Below are positions 19,221 to 29,326 of a stretch of 64,000 nt of DNA, one piece after another. Positions within the stretch are counted from its first letter, which is position 1. Each line of letters begins with the position of its first letter. Source of the DNA: Betaproteobacteria bacterium (lineage in GTDB: Bacteria > Pseudomonadota > Gammaproteobacteria > Burkholderiales > Burkholderiaceae_C); NCBI GenBank assembly GCA_009921265.1, contig RFYV01000008.1, positions 1 through 64,000 on the forward strand. The letters run 5' to 3'. The notes under the pieces are model-generated. The model saw only the letters and a program-made list of their open reading frames with translations. It did no database searches and had not been told where the DNA came from. The position numbers and the translations under genes are program-made.

Positions 19221-19367
19221 TGGATGACCCTTATAAAATAAATAAACAATGAGTGCTCAACGTTGTGAGTGGCTACCTGGTTGACAATAGAGTCCGCTTT
19301 CAACTTTTTGCTTCAGCCGCTATTTTGCACTGATTAAGGCCTTTCGTCTAACAGGAATATTTAATTA

Positions 19368-20657
19368 ATGAATTTGTCTAAATGGCTCGAACACTGCGAG
19401 CGTAACCATCCTGTCACCATTGATATGGGGCTCGAGCGTGTGAGCACTGTTGCCCAGCGCATGGGCCTCCAATTTCAATGCCCTGTTTTTACAGTGGCTG
19501 GTACCAATGGAAAAGGCTCGACATGCGCGATGCTCGAAGCCATTTTGCAAGAGTCGGGTTATCGAACAGGCGTTTACACATCACCACACCTGGTTCATTT
19601 TGAAGAACGTTGTCGCATTCGTGGAGAGATTGTCCATCAAAAAATTTTGTTGCCGCATTTTCAAAAAGTTGAAGACGCCAGACAAGATACAACGCTTTCT
19701 TATTTTGAATTTACAACATTGGTGATGTTGAGTGTGTTATCGCTCAGTGAGTTAGATGTGGTGATTTTAGAAGTTGGTCTCGGTGGGCGTTTGGACGCGG
19801 TCAATATCATCGATACCGATTGCGCCATCATCACCAGTATTGATATCGATCATGTGGAATATTTGGGCCCTAATCGCGAATTGATTGGCAAAGAAAAAGC
19901 GCACATCATGCGTGCAAATAAGCCCGCGATTGTGAGCGACCCCGTGCCGCCAGAAAGCATCGTGAATTACGCACAATACATTCAAGCCGATGTCTGGTTG
20001 GTGGGGCGCGACTTTAATGTGTCGGGCGATCAACAACAATGGGCCTGGACAGGGCGGGGTAGACGTTATGGAGGCATGGCGTACCCCGCATTAAGAGGTG
20101 CCAATCAACTCATCAATGCATCAGGTGTATTGGCCGCATTAACAGCGATGCGAGATGTGTTGCCTGTGTCTGCGCAAGCGATTCGCAATGGATTGGCCTT
20201 GGTGCAATTGCCTGGACGTTTTCAAATCATTCCCGGTCAACCCACTTTGGTATTGGACGTGGCACATAACCCGCACGCGGTTGCAACGCTCACTGAGAAT
20301 TTGGATGCGATGGGTTTCTTTCCAACCACTCATGTGGTGATGGGTGCGATGGCCGACAAAGACGTAGGCGTGATGTTGCAACGCTTGTCGCCCTTGGTGC
20401 AGCATTGGTATTTTTGTGATTTGCCAACGCCCAGAGCCTTGAGCGCGGATCAATTGCTCGCGCATTGGCAAAATCTGCCGCGTCGAGCCCCCGATCAAAA
20501 GGCAAGCACCTACGCCAATCCCCAAATCGCGCTAGACGCCGCTGTGGCAGCTAGCGACCCCGCTGATAGAATCGTTGTGTTTGGCTCCTTCTTCACCGTA
20601 GGGGGCGTGCTCGGTCAAGGTGTACCTCGACTGAATGCGCCCCATCTGCGAACTTGA
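19368..20657 (+). CDS. folC: dihydrofolate synthase / folylpolyglutamate synthase
   Basis: ATP-dependent ligase adding glutamate to dihydropteroate and to folates, in the cytoplasm. 429 residues. The P-loop VAGTNGKGSTCAMLEAIL is near residues 42-59, YTSPHLVHFEER near 69, and DIDHVEYLGPNRELIGKEKAHIM near 163-185 holds the Mg2+ site. LVLDVAHNPHA marks the C-terminal Mur-ligase domain. It heads folC–SPOR–cvpA–purF–metZ–gltX, a typical Burkholderiales arrangement in which tiny gaps suggest one long transcript. Confidence 0.96.
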   Translation: MNLSKWLEHCERNHPVTIDMGLERVSTVAQRMGLQFQCPVFTVAGTNGKGSTCAMLEAILQESGYRTGVYTSPHLVHFEERCRIRGEIVHQKILLPHFQKVEDARQDTTLSYFEFTTLVMLSVLSLSELDVVILEVGLGGRLDAVNIIDTDCAIITSIDIDHVEYLGPNRELIGKEKAHIMRANKPAIVSDPVPPESIVNYAQYIQADVWLVGRDFNVSGDQQQWAWTGRGRRYGGMAYPALRGANQLINASGVLAALTAMRDVLPVSAQAIRNGLALVQLPGRFQIIPGQPTLVLDVAHNPHAVATLTENLDAMGFFPTTHVVMGAMADKDVGVMLQRLSPLVQHWYFCDLPTPRALSADQLLAHWQNLPRRAPDQKASTYANPQIALDAAVAASDPADRIVVFGSFFTVGGVLGQGVPRLNAPHLRT

Positions 20658-20680
20658 GTCCCGTTTGATTGATTCATCGC

Positions 20681-21313
20681 ATGGCTTTTTTTAAACCCCG
20701 CAAAAATTCACAGTCCGAAGACAACGCATCCGAATTAACGGAGACTCCCACTATCGCTGCCTTGCGTTTGCGCGCACGACAACGACTCATTGGTGCGTCT
20801 ATCTTAGTGCTTATTGCCATCATTGGTTTTCCTTTGTTGTTTGATACGCAACCCCGACAGGTTGCGTTGGATATCAAAATCAATATACCCGACAAAGATA
20901 AAGTCAAAGCCGATACACCCGTTCAAGCCGTTCCACCTTCTACGCCTATTGCACCTTTATCTCCAAGTGTTGCAGATACGCCTCTTGCAAGCACAGAAAA
21001 GGCAACACTCAAGCCCGAACCGATCGAGGAAATATTGCCCCCGCGCAAAGAAGAAAAACCTGCAGCCGATAGCAAAGATTCTGCACCACGATTTATTGTT
21101 CAAGTGGGTGCGTATGCAGATGAGAGCAAAGTGAGAGACGTGCGAGGCAAATTAGAAAAAGCAGGTTTTAAAACTTATACGCATGTTGCAGAAACAAAAG
21201 AAGGAAAACGAACGCGTGTTCGCATCGGGCCTTTTGACAACAAAGATGAGGCGCAAAAAACCATTGACAAAATAAAAGGCCTGCAATTGCAAGCCGTTAT
21301 TTTGACACTCTGA
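20681..21313 (+). CDS. SPOR-domain septal peptidoglycan-binding protein
   Basis: 210 residues from ATG 20681 (MAFFKPRKN); the longer frame begins with TTG and adds four residues. A basic cytoplasmic head is followed by one membrane helix (about 40-60, ASILVLIAIIGFPLLF), a Pro/Ser/Lys-rich linker, and a C-terminal SPOR domain (about 135-210, RFIVQVGAYADESKVRDVRG…TRVRIGPFDNKDEAQ). SPOR domains bind glycan strands lacking stem peptides at the division septum, as in DedD/FtsN. It lies 23 bases after folC and 2 bases before cvpA, the usual dedD–cvpA–purF order. Confidence 0.92.
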   Translation: MAFFKPRKNSQSEDNASELTETPTIAALRLRARQRLIGASILVLIAIIGFPLLFDTQPRQVALDIKINIPDKDKVKADTPVQAVPPSTPIAPLSPSVADTPLASTEKATLKPEPIEEILPPRKEEKPAADSKDSAPRFIVQVGAYADESKVRDVRGKLEKAGFKTYTHVAETKEGKRTRVRIGPFDNKDEAQKTIDKIKGLQLQAVILTL

Positions 21314-21315
21314 CA

Positions 21316-21822
21316 ATGAATCCACTCGATTGGTTTTTATTGGTTGTGGTGGGCGTCACTGTTTTGATGGGATTGATGCGCGGACTCATCAAAGAAGTAA
21401 TCTCACTCTTGGGTTGGTTTGCAGCGTTTATTGTTTCGCCCATGTATGCACACCCACTGGGTATGTGGTTGCCCATGCAAGGCGCGAGCGAACAATTGAG
21501 AGAGTGCGTCGGGTTTTTGTTGATTTTTGTGGGCGTGTTAATCGTTGCTTCTTTTTTAGCAATGGTGATTAAAAAAATGGTTTCAGTAGTTGGTTTGGGT
21601 TTGGTCGATCGTTTGTTTGGCGCTGTTTTTGGATTGTTGCGTGGCGCACTCATCATTGCAGTGGCGATGGTCGTCATCAAACTCACACCCTTGCAAAACA
21701 TGAAAATGTTGCAAGAGTCCAAAGGCATTCAACTCGCAGCTCAGGTCATGGCATGGATTAAGCCCTGGGTTCCCTCCGATTTAGGAAAGTTTGTGGTCTT
21801 ATGTGTGGAATCGTCGGCATAG
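21316..21822 (+). CDS. cvpA: CvpA family membrane protein
   Basis: A 168-residue inner-membrane protein with four predicted helices (about 4-22, 28-48, 62-85 and 100-120), required for colicin V export in E. coli but of more general, poorly defined envelope function. The N-terminal [19 protein letters not shown] and [16 protein letters not shown] are family blocks. Its last 22 bases overlap purF, as commonly seen, so the two are probably co-translated. Confidence 0.93.
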   Translation: MNPLDWFLLVVVGVTVLMGLMRGLIKEVISLLGWFAAFIVSPMYAHPLGMWLPMQGASEQLRECVGFLLIFVGVLIVASFLAMVIKKMVSVVGLGLVDRLFGAVFGLLRGALIIAVAMVVIKLTPLQNMKMLQESKGIQLAAQVMAWIKPWVPSDLGKFVVLCVESSA

Positions 21823-23315
21823 TCAGTCAATCGCAAATTAATCAACTCATCTATGACGCGTTGTTGCTCTTGCAACATCGTGGACAAGATGCGGCAGGTA
21901 TCGTCACGCAACTTGATCAAAAGTTTTTTATGCACAAAGCCAAAGGTATGGTGCGTGATGTGTTTAGAACGCGCAATATGCGTGCATTGCCAGGCAACAT
22001 TGGTTTGGGTCAAGTGCGTTATCCCACAGCGGGCAATGCCTTTAGCGAAGATGAAGCGCAACCTTTTTATGTCAATGCGCCGTTTGGTTTGGTATTGGTT
22101 CACAACGGCAATCTTACCAACGCGCATTTACTTAAAAAAGAATTATTCAACACCGATCACCGTCATATCAACACCGATAGCGATTCAGAAGTGTTGCTCA
22201 ATATTTTGGCGCATGAACTAGAGCGCACCACGCGTGGACTTCCACTGTCCTCCAAAGATGTGTTTGCAGCCGTTCAAGGCGTTCACAAACGTATCAAAGG
22301 TTCTTATGCGGTGATTTCATTGATCGCGGGACATGGTTTGTTGGCCTTTCGCGATCCCTTTGGAATTCGGCCTTTGTGCCTTGGTCAAGGTGCTGATGGC
22401 ACTTGGATGTTGGCCAGTGAGTCGGTTGCATTAGAAGGAACGGGTCATCGATTTGTACGCGATGTGGTGCCAGGTGAGACCATCTACATCGATGAATCGG
22501 GTCAACTACATGCCATGCAATGCGCACAGAACCCATCGCTTAATCCTTGCATTTTTGAATTTGTTTATTTGGCCAGACCCGATTCCACCATGGACGGTAT
22601 TTCTGTTTATCAAGCGCGTCTCAACTTGGGTGAAACATTAGCCAAGCGCGTTGTGTCTACGGTTCCTCCGCAAGACATTGATGTGGTGATTCCGATTCCA
22701 GAATCTAGCAGACCCAGTGCAACGCAACTCGCGCATTTGTTAGGTAAACCCTATCGCGAAGGCTTTGTTAAAAATCGATACGTAGGTCGCACCTTCATCA
22801 TGCCAGGTCAAGCGGTCAGAAAAAAATCCGTTAGACAAAAACTCAATGTGATTGCGAGTGAATTCAAAGATCGCAATGTGTTGTTGGTTGATGATTCGAT
22901 TGTTCGTGGCACAACAAGCCATGAAATTGTTCAAATGGCACGCGATGCAGGCGCCAAAAAAGTATATCTAGCCAGTGCGGCACCGCCCGTGCGTTTTCCT
23001 AATGTGTATGGCATTGATATGCCAACGCCCGAAGAATTGGTCGCATTCAATCGCTCGGTTGAAGAGGTGAGGCAAATCATTGGATGCGATGCGCTCATCT
23101 ATCAAGATGTGGATCAAATGAAAGACGCTGTGAAGCGCGCAACCTGCAGTGCTTCACCTCAACTCAATGGATTTGATGCCTCTTGTTTTGACGGTGTTTA
23201 CATCACTGGCGATGTGACTCAACAAGATATTTTTCGTATGAACGAGCAGCGCGTGAATGTTGAAGAAGCAGACACAGACAACTCGCGCTTGGCATTGCCC
23301 AATGCGAGCGAATGA
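21801..23315 (+). CDS. purF: amidophosphoribosyltransferase
   Basis: First committed step of purine synthesis: PRPP plus glutamine to 5-phosphoribosylamine. The 504-residue protein starts MCGIVGIV, with Cys2 as the N-terminal glutaminase nucleophile exposed after Met removal. HRGQDAAGI and HNGNLTN follow. The phosphoribosyltransferase PRPP loop is [14 protein letters not shown] near residue 354-367. The start overlaps cvpA by 22 bases. Length and motifs are complete. Confidence 0.97.
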   Translation: MCGIVGIVSQSQINQLIYDALLLLQHRGQDAAGIVTQLDQKFFMHKAKGMVRDVFRTRNMRALPGNIGLGQVRYPTAGNAFSEDEAQPFYVNAPFGLVLVHNGNLTNAHLLKKELFNTDHRHINTDSDSEVLLNILAHELERTTRGLPLSSKDVFAAVQGVHKRIKGSYAVISLIAGHGLLAFRDPFGIRPLCLGQGADGTWMLASESVALEGTGHRFVRDVVPGETIYIDESGQLHAMQCAQNPSLNPCIFEFVYLARPDSTMDGISVYQARLNLGETLAKRVVSTVPPQDIDVVIPIPESSRPSATQLAHLLGKPYREGFVKNRYVGRTFIMPGQAVRKKSVRQKLNVIASEFKDRNVLLVDDSIVRGTTSHEIVQMARDAGAKKVYLASAAPPVRFPNVYGIDMPTPEELVAFNRSVEEVRQIIGCDALIYQDVDQMKDAVKRATCSASPQLNGFDASCFDGVYITGDVTQQDIFRMNEQRVNVEEADTDNSRLALPNASE

Positions 23316-23325
23316 AAGTAAAGAG

Positions 23326-24528
23326 ATGACTCAAAAACCTTTGCCACCCCATTTACACATTGATACCCTGGCTGTTCGCGCAGCAGTGGATAAATCACAG
23401 TATGGTGAAAATTCCGAAGCCATATTTATCACATCAAGCTTCACGCAGCCCGATTGTGAAACGGCGGCCAGACGTTTTGCGGGCGAAGAAGACGGTTACA
23501 TCTACTCTCGCTTTACCAATCCCACCGTTGCATCCATGGAAAAAAGATTGGCCGCACTCGAAGGCACAGAAGACTGCATCGGTACATCAAGTGGCATGGC
23601 TGCTGTTTTGCTTTTGTGCATGGGCCTGCTTAAAAGCGGCGATCACGTGGTGTGTTCGCAATCGGTGTTTGGCTCCACCATCAAACTCATTGCTTCCGAG
23701 TTTGGAAAATTTGGCGTGCAAAGCACTTTTGTTTCGCAAACCGATTTATCTGCTTGGAAAAAAGCCATTCAACCTAACACGCGTTTGTTCTTTGCAGAAA
23801 CACCCACCAATCCACTGACTGAGGTGTGCGACATCGCTGAATTGGCTGCAATTGCGCACGACGCCAAAGCATATCTAGCTGTCGACAATTGTTTTTGTAC
23901 GCCTGCATTGCAAAGGCCTGCACAAATGGGCGCCGACATCATTGTGCATTCAGGTACCAAGTATTTAGATGGACAAGGTCGCGTGGTGGCTGGCGCGTTG
24001 TGCGCATCGCACGACATGATCAAAAATAAATTTATTCCTGTGATGCGCAGTGCAGGTATGAGCTTGTCGCCATTCAATGCATGGGTTGTTTTAAAAGGTT
24101 TAGAGACGCTCAGCATTCGCATGCAAGCGCAGTCTGCCAATGCATTGCAGTTGGCTACATGGTTAGAGACTCATCCACAGGTCAAGCGTGTGTATTACCC
24201 AGGCCTAGCCAGTCACCCCCAACACGCATTGGCCATGCAACAACAATCAGGTGTGGGTGGTGCTGTGGTGTCATTTGATGTGACAGGACAAGACTCACGT
24301 GCCCATGCGTTTCATCTGATTGATAGCACGCAACTCATGTCAGTCACTGCCAATTTGGGCGATGTTAAAACCATCATCACGCATCCTGCAAGTACTTCGC
24401 ACGGTCGACTCACCGAGGAACAGCGATTGGCTGCGGGCATTAAACAAAGTTTGGTTCGTGTGGCGGTTGGTTTAGAGCACATCGAAGATTTAAAAACAGA
24501 TTTATTGCGCGGCCTCGAAACTTTATGA
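23326..24528 (+). CDS. metZ: O-succinylhomoserine sulfhydrylase
   Basis: PLP enzyme making homocysteine from O-succinylhomoserine and sulfide (direct sulfhydrylation route of methionine synthesis). 400 residues from ATG 23326, preceded by AAAGAG; the longer frame starting at 23257 lies inside purF. The PLP lysine is in [16 protein letters not shown] near residue 208, and [21 protein letters not shown] marks the Cys/Met-metabolism family. It lies 10 bases after purF, and its stop overlaps the gltX start (ATGA). Confidence 0.93.
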   Translation: MTQKPLPPHLHIDTLAVRAAVDKSQYGENSEAIFITSSFTQPDCETAARRFAGEEDGYIYSRFTNPTVASMEKRLAALEGTEDCIGTSSGMAAVLLLCMGLLKSGDHVVCSQSVFGSTIKLIASEFGKFGVQSTFVSQTDLSAWKKAIQPNTRLFFAETPTNPLTEVCDIAELAAIAHDAKAYLAVDNCFCTPALQRPAQMGADIIVHSGTKYLDGQGRVVAGALCASHDMIKNKFIPVMRSAGMSLSPFNAWVVLKGLETLSIRMQAQSANALQLATWLETHPQVKRVYYPGLASHPQHALAMQQQSGVGGAVVSFDVTGQDSRAHAFHLIDSTQLMSVTANLGDVKTIITHPASTSHGRLTEEQRLAAGIKQSLVRVAVGLEHIEDLKTDLLRGLETL

Positions 24529-25913
24529 CAACCCCTGTTCGTACGCGCTTTGCGCCATCCCCAACGGGATTTATTCACTTGGGCAATATTCGCTCGGCTC
24601 TTTACCCATGGGCTTTTGCAAAATCGCAAGGTGGCGTTTTTATTTTGCGCATCGAAGATACCGATTTAGATCGATCTTCACAAGAGGCCGTGGATGTGAT
24701 TTTGCAAGGCATGACTTGGTTGGGACTCAATCCCGATGAAGGTCCGTTTTATCAAATGCAACGCATGGATCGTTACCGCGAAGTGCTGGCGCAAATGCGT
24801 GAAGCAGGGCATGTGTACCCTTGTTATGTGAGCGTGCAAGAACTTGACGTTTTGCGCGAACAACAAATGGCCGCCAAAGAAAAGCCGCGTTACAACGGCG
24901 TGTGGCGCCCCGAGCCAGGGAAAACGCTGCCACCAATTCCTGAAGGTGTGAAACCCGTTTGGCGTTTTAAAAATCCCATCGGTGGTGTGGTTGCATGGGA
25001 CGACAAGGTCAAAGGTTTGATCGAAATTGCCAATGCGGAACTTGATGACTTGGTGATTGCAAGACCCGACGGCACGCCCACCTATAATTTTTGTGTCGTA
25101 GTGGATGACATCGATATGGCCATTACGCATGTGATTCGTGGCGATGATCATGTTAATAACACGCCTAGACAAATTAATATTTTTAAAGCATTGGGCAAAG
25201 AGCCCCCTGTATATGCGCATTTGCCAACCGTGCTCAATGAGCAGGGCGAAAAAATGAGCAAACGCAACGGCGCAAAACCTGTTACGCAATATGAAATAGA
25301 AGGTTATTTGCCTGACGCAATGGTGAATTATTTGGCGCGACTCGGTTGGAGCCATGGCGACGATGAAATTTTTTCTCGTGAACAATTTTTGAATTGGTTC
25401 AACTTGGATCATTTAGGGAAAAGCGCTGCACAATTTGATGAAGCCAAGTTGCGTTGGGTCAATGCACAACACATCAAAGCAATGCCCGATGCGCAATTGG
25501 CGTCCTTAGTAGATGCGATATTGAAACAACATGGCATCAACACGGATCAACGTTTGCGAGGCATTTGTGGTTTATTTAAAGATCGATGCGACACCACCAT
25601 TGCATTGGCCGATTGGGTGCAATGTTTTTATACCGACGTGAAACCTGATGTGCAAGAGTTCAATAAACACATAACGGATGCGGTAAAACCCGCCATTGCA
25701 ACGCTTCAACATAAATTAAATGATTGCGAATGGACTGCGGCGGCGATAGCTGTTGTGATCAAGGAAGTGCTTGAAATGCACTCGCTCAAAATGCCGCAAT
25801 TGGCCATGCCCGTTCGAGTTTTGGTGCTCGGAACGCCCCAAACACCATCGCTCGATGCCGTGTTGGCCTTGTCAGATCGCGCAATGGTGATCGCGCGGCT
25901 TCAAATCGCCTAA
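24525..25913 (+). CDS. gltX: glutamyl-tRNA synthetase
   Basis: Charges tRNA-Glu. 462 residues, class I. The HIGH-like motif reads [11 protein letters not shown] (about 17-27), and the KMSKS-like motif [10 protein letters not shown] lies near residue 242. The C-terminal anticodon-binding part is complete. It overlaps metZ by four bases and is followed 38 bases later by a tRNA cluster that includes tRNA-Glu. Charged tRNA-Glu is also the substrate of HemA encoded further along, so this enzyme feeds both translation and bacteriochlorophyll synthesis. Confidence 0.97.
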   Translation: MTTPVRTRFAPSPTGFIHLGNIRSALYPWAFAKSQGGVFILRIEDTDLDRSSQEAVDVILQGMTWLGLNPDEGPFYQMQRMDRYREVLAQMREAGHVYPCYVSVQELDVLREQQMAAKEKPRYNGVWRPEPGKTLPPIPEGVKPVWRFKNPIGGVVAWDDKVKGLIEIANAELDDLVIARPDGTPTYNFCVVVDDIDMAITHVIRGDDHVNNTPRQINIFKALGKEPPVYAHLPTVLNEQGEKMSKRNGAKPVTQYEIEGYLPDAMVNYLARLGWSHGDDEIFSREQFLNWFNLDHLGKSAAQFDEAKLRWVNAQHIKAMPDAQLASLVDAILKQHGINTDQRLRGICGLFKDRCDTTIALADWVQCFYTDVKPDVQEFNKHITDAVKPAIATLQHKLNDCEWTAAAIAVVIKEVLEMHSLKMPQLAMPVRVLVLGTPQTPSLDAVLALSDRAMVIARLQIA

Positions 25914-25928
25914 AAAGTTGGTTATAAT
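25900..25928 (+). promoter_or_regulatory. sigma70-type promoter of the tRNA cluster
   Basis: TTCAAA (25900-25905) and a perfect TATAAT (25923-25928) are separated by 17 bases, 22 bases before tRNA-Ala. The -35 element lies inside the last codons of gltX. A short GC-rich discriminator region follows, as usual for stable-RNA promoters. Confidence 0.6.
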
Positions 25929-25950
25929 CTTCTGTTCGACACCCTCTTTG

Positions 25951-26026
<76 letters not shown>

Positions 26027-26050
26027 CAAGTGTCGAAACGTCCAGGATAT

Positions 26051-26126
26051 GACCCTATCGTCTAGAGGCCTAGGACATCACCCTTTCACGGTGAGTACCG
26101 GGGTTCGAATCCCCGTAGGGTCGCCA
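26051..26126 (+). tRNA. tRNA-Glu(TTC)
   Basis: 76 bases with encoded CCA. Acceptor GACCCTA/TAGGGTC, anticodon loop CTTTCAC with anticodon TTC, and T-arm GGGGTTCGAATCCCC. Besides translation, its charged form supplies 5-aminolevulinate through HemA. Confidence 0.96.
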
Positions 26127-26181
26127 AGTTGCTTGCACTTGGTTGTCTTTCGAAAGAAATGCAGCAAAAGCAGCACCACGC

Positions 26182-26258
26182 GGAGTGGTAGTTCAGTTGG
26201 TTAGAATACCGGCCTGTCACGCCGGGGGTCGCGGGTTCGAGTCCCGTCCACTCCGCCA
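26182..26258 (+). tRNA. tRNA-Asp(GTC)
   Basis: 77 bases with encoded CCA. Acceptor GGAGTGG/CCACTCC, anticodon stem CCGGC/GCCGG with loop CTGTCAC (GTC), and T-arm CGGGTTCGAGTCCCG. Last of the cluster, followed 14 bases later by a strong terminator. Confidence 0.96.
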
Positions 26259-26272
26259 TGTTACGCAAAATG

Positions 26273-26312
26273 AAAGGGTTACAAGCCTCGGTTTGCAACC
26301 CTTTTCGTTTTT
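26273..26312 (+). terminator. intrinsic terminator of the tRNA cluster
   Basis: AAAGGGTT (26273-26280) pairs with AACCCTTT (26297-26304), extended by CAA/TTG after one mismatch, and is followed by TCGTTTTTT. It could act in the other direction for the hydrolase gene ending at 26315. Confidence 0.75.
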
Positions 26313-26314
26313 TA

Positions 26315-26974
26315 TCACGGATAGATCTTCAATAAAAACCCATCAATCGCCTTGGAAGCCTCCAACGATGCATGACTTTGTGTATGCGAGCAGCCATCCT
26401 TTTCATGATGAATAAACAGCATGGGAAAATTGATAGGCGCTTCAAAATAAGATTCATTGCGAATGCCGCTTGCAATCATTCCTGAAATTAAATCTGTTTT
26501 GTTATTTTTCTTTGAGTATTTAAAAAATTCAGTCAAGCTGATGCCGCCATTGCTGTGTCCCATTAACCAAATGGGAAGACCAGTTTTTTCTTTGTAGTAA
26601 CGAATCGTGCTTTCAATGCGAATCAAATGGTCTGAAGCGGCGCGTGCAGAAGGGTAATATTGATTGGGTGAGAGCTCGGTTGGGCTGTCTAACAATACCA
26701 CGTCATATTTACCACTTGTGAGGCTTGGGTTGGTGAGTCTTTTTAGCATTTGAAAGAAATAATAGGGATGATCGATTTGATCCTCTTTAAAACCAATGCG
26801 CCCTTCGCCGCCCGGTATAAAAATAATAAGAGCTTTGGAGTCTTTTCCTTGCCAATACATTGTGAGGGATGGACTTGAGTTGCACAAGAAGCATTTTTCA
26901 ATCGGTTGTATAGGAATGATTTGCGCTTGTATGTGTGTTGCAATAAGCAAAAGCAGAATAAAAATTTTTTTCAT
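26315..26974 (-). CDS. secreted alpha/beta-hydrolase-fold protein
   Basis: 219 residues from ATG 26974 (MKKIFILLLLIATHIQAQ), preceded by GAGG at good spacing. The longer frame to 27184 would run through the divergent ykgJ-like gene and lacks support. A signal peptide to about residue 18 points to the periplasm. The nucleophile elbow is IWLMGHSNGG near residue 137, and a strand-turn with FIPGGEGRIG resembles an oxyanion region. A candidate His sits in FIHHEKDGCSHT. The substrate is unknown. Two early cysteines (CFLC) may form a disulfide. Confidence 0.75.
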   Translation of the reverse strand: MKKIFILLLLIATHIQAQIIPIQPIEKCFLCNSSPSLTMYWQGKDSKALIIFIPGGEGRIGFKEDQIDHPYYFFQMLKRLTNPSLTSGKYDVVLLDSPTELSPNQYYPSARAASDHLIRIESTIRYYKEKTGLPIWLMGHSNGGISLTEFFKYSKKNNKTDLISGMIASGIRNESYFEAPINFPMLFIHHEKDGCSHTQSHASLEASKAIDGFLLKIYP

Positions 26975-27073
26975 GATTGGCCTCGTTACTTCAATTAGGT
27001 CATTTATTTCGGTAATTTCAATTGGGGTGGTCGAGCTAAAATTGTGTTTCCCGTTATGTTTCATAATACTAGC

Positions 27074-27808
27074 ATGACCCAACCATTCAATTGCACAGCC
27101 TGTGGCAAATGCTGTCATAACCTCAAAATTGCTTTGAGTGTTCAAGAAAGCATCGACTGGATCGAGCGGAGTAATCAAATTCAAATCATTTGCGAGGCGA
27201 TTCCGTGGTTGAATGAGCCAAACCCTTTAGACGAAGTCGTAAGGTATAAAAAAAATATTTCAGTTGCTGCAATAAGTGGTTCCTTACCCATTCGGGTTCT
27301 CATTTATTTCGTTGGATTTTTTGAGGGTGCGTGTCCCAATCTTCAAAAAAACAATCAGTGTGGTGTTTACAGCGACCGACCGCTTACTTGTCGAATTTAT
27401 CCAGCCGAAATCAATCCATTTATTGAGATGAACCCTTTGCAAAAAGCGTGTCCCGATGAAGCATGGATTGCATCCGATGATTTATTAACTCCTGTGATGC
27501 AATCCGATATTCTTCAATACCGACAATCCGCGATTGAAGAGATTGAGTCGAAGGCTCATGTTTGTGATGATCTAAAAATTGACGTCGCATCGATTGCCAA
27601 TCAAGCTTATGTGATTCACACGCCTGATCAAAAAAAATTAATGCAATCACTTAAAAACTGCAAAACAAAAAGAGATGCAGATATACACAATTCGTGGAAA
27701 ATTAAAACGCATGTATTGGAGAGCCAGCAAACATTGCAAGCCATGGGCGCAGTCTGTCAATCTTTCGATGTCGATGTAGACTCTGATGTGCAGTACGTTC
27801 GTTTTTAA
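27074..27808 (+). CDS. YkgJ-type cysteine-cluster protein
   Basis: A 244-residue protein of the YkgJ/UPF0153 family, proposed zinc- or iron-binding. The N-terminal CTACGKCCHN (residues 7-16) and central CGVYSDRPLTCRIYP (near 95-110) are the family's metal-ligand cysteines. The long helical C-terminal part is less conserved. Start at 27074 gives the family N-terminus; the ten extra codons upstream are unlikely. The gene may be co-transcribed with the hydrolase 26 bases downstream. No specific role can be assigned. Confidence 0.8.
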   Translation: MTQPFNCTACGKCCHNLKIALSVQESIDWIERSNQIQIICEAIPWLNEPNPLDEVVRYKKNISVAAISGSLPIRVLIYFVGFFEGACPNLQKNNQCGVYSDRPLTCRIYPAEINPFIEMNPLQKACPDEAWIASDDLLTPVMQSDILQYRQSAIEEIESKAHVCDDLKIDVASIANQAYVIHTPDQKKLMQSLKNCKTKRDADIHNSWKIKTHVLESQQTLQAMGAVCQSFDVDVDSDVQYVRF

Positions 27809-27834
27809 ATAATAAAATACCCAAGGAGACAGTC

Positions 27835-28749
27835 ATGCCCAAAATAGCCACAGACGACGGTGTTCATTTGTATTACGAAGAAGCGGGTCAGGGCACTTCC
27901 ATTTTGTTTGTTCATGAGTTTGCAGGCGACTACAGAAGTTGGGAGCCTCAAATGCGTTTTTTTGCAAGACGTTATCGGTGTATTGCTTATTCTGCGCGAG
28001 GTTATTGGCCGTCTGATGTGCCTGCCGATGTGAGCAAGTATTCGCAAGAGCGGGTTCGTAAAGATATAGTTTGTATGCTGGATGGTTTGGGCATTGAAAA
28101 AGCGCATGTGGTTGGTTTATCGATGGGCGCATTTGCCACGTTGCATTTTGGAATGCACCATGCATCTGTTGGTGTCAAAACCAGAGCCTTGTCACTCACT
28201 GTCGCGGGATGTGGATCAGGTGCTTTTCCAACCGAACACGATGCGTTCAAAGCGCAATCCAAAATTCTTGGCGCCGATATCGACGCCAAAGGCATGTCAT
28301 TTGCGGCGGCTACTTACGGACATGGTCCTGCGCGTGTGCAATTTCAAGCCAAAGACCCGCGGGGTTTTGCACAGTTCGTTCAACAATTTAGCGAGCACGA
28401 CGCCGTGGGTTCGGCCAACACCATGCGTGGTTATCAAGGCGAACGCCCCAGTCTTTATTCACTCACAGATTCAATCGCAAAAATCCAGGTGCCAACCTTG
28501 GTGATGACGGGTGACGAAGATGAGCCCTGTCTAGAAACTTCCGTTATGCTCAAGCGTGCCATTACTCAATCGCATTTAGCGGTATTGCCAGGCAGCGGTC
28601 ACGCCATCAACATTGAGGAGCCCGCTTTGTTCAATCAATTGTTGTCCGAATTTTTGGCGCAGGTTGAAGAGGGGCGTCTCATGAAGCGACTTGATAGCGC
28701 CAAGCCCGCATCCATATGGGGGCCTGTAGGTGACCCTAGCTTGCTTTAA
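27835..28749 (+). CDS. alpha/beta hydrolase
   Basis: A 304-residue cytoplasmic hydrolase of the haloperoxidase/3-oxoadipate-enol-lactonase-like group. It has the strand DDGVHLYYEEAG, oxyanion-side HEFAGDYRSWEPQ, nucleophile elbow VVGLSMGAFATLH (Ser near 95), acid in MTGDEDEPC near 225 and His in LPGSGHAINIEEP near 255. The C-terminal ~25 residues (MKRLDSAKPASIWG) extend beyond the usual fold. AAGGAGA precedes the start. The substrate is unknown. It is the last general gene before the photosynthesis region. Confidence 0.82.
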   Translation: MPKIATDDGVHLYYEEAGQGTSILFVHEFAGDYRSWEPQMRFFARRYRCIAYSARGYWPSDVPADVSKYSQERVRKDIVCMLDGLGIEKAHVVGLSMGAFATLHFGMHHASVGVKTRALSLTVAGCGSGAFPTEHDAFKAQSKILGADIDAKGMSFAAATYGHGPARVQFQAKDPRGFAQFVQQFSEHDAVGSANTMRGYQGERPSLYSLTDSIAKIQVPTLVMTGDEDEPCLETSVMLKRAITQSHLAVLPGSGHAINIEEPALFNQLLSEFLAQVEEGRLMKRLDSAKPASIWGPVGDPSLL

Positions 28750-28839
28750 AAAAATAATGTGAAATAAACAGTACTTGTCAATCAAGGGATGACGATTTAG
28801 ACTCTGATCAAAGTTTTTAAAATAGTCGAAAGGTCAGAT

Positions 28840-29229
28840 ATGAGTTCTGCTCTCCCAAGTACGCTTCAACAACTCGATGCAAATCATGAGATTTTAAAAA
28901 TTCTCATTGAAAATAGTTTTGATTCCATCTTAATTACAGATGCGACTCTTGAGGGCAAAATTATTTATGCCAATGATGCATTTACCAAGCTCACGGGTTA
29001 TGAAATCGATGAAGTGATTGGGAAAACACCACGCATTTTGCAAGGTAAGGCAACTGAAAAAAAAGTGATTGATCGTTTGACCGGTTCACTGAAAGAAGGT
29101 GGAAGTTTTGAAGGTAAAACCATTAATTACCGAAAAGATGGATCGCCTTTTATTATGTATTGGCGCGTCCTTCCTATCAAAAAAGGACAAACGGTTTTCG
29201 CTTGGATTGCCATTCAAAACGGTCTGTAA
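28840..29229 (+). CDS. short stand-alone PAS-domain protein
   Basis: 129 residues, essentially one PAS domain (about 20-125) after a short helix. It has the PAS core ILITDATLEGKIIYANDAFTKLTGY and EVIGKTPRILQG. The last block aligns with the LOV photoreceptor motif GxNCRFLQG, but Pro-Arg replaces the photoactive Cys-Arg, so flavin-cysteinyl photochemistry is not expected. There is no output domain, so it would act by protein contact. Its location at the photosynthesis-cluster border suggests light, redox or oxygen sensing, but this is inference. Confidence 0.75.
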   Translation: MSSALPSTLQQLDANHEILKILIENSFDSILITDATLEGKIIYANDAFTKLTGYEIDEVIGKTPRILQGKATEKKVIDRLTGSLKEGGSFEGKTINYRKDGSPFIMYWRVLPIKKGQTVFAWIAIQNGL

Positions 29230-29326
29230 TCTGCGTCATTGATGCTTGAGTTTTGTATTAGGGTATTGGCAGGCTATGAATTGCGGGCTCGTATTTGATT
29301 AATAATAGTGCGTTCAGTCATCAATA

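Noticed and set aside
20139-20525. 128-codon antisense ORF in folC
   Set aside because: Opposite-strand shadow of a conserved enzyme gene without start signals.
24678-25412. 244-codon antisense ORF in gltX
   Set aside because: It is a shadow of the gltX coding frame, His/Phe-rich in the way antisense reads of this genome commonly are, with no start signal.
28749-28840. Two near-matches to TGT-N12-ACA before the PAS gene
   Set aside because: Each misses the ACA half (ACT and GAC), and they are not at 8-bp spacing; they do not meet the standard set by the three exact pairs.
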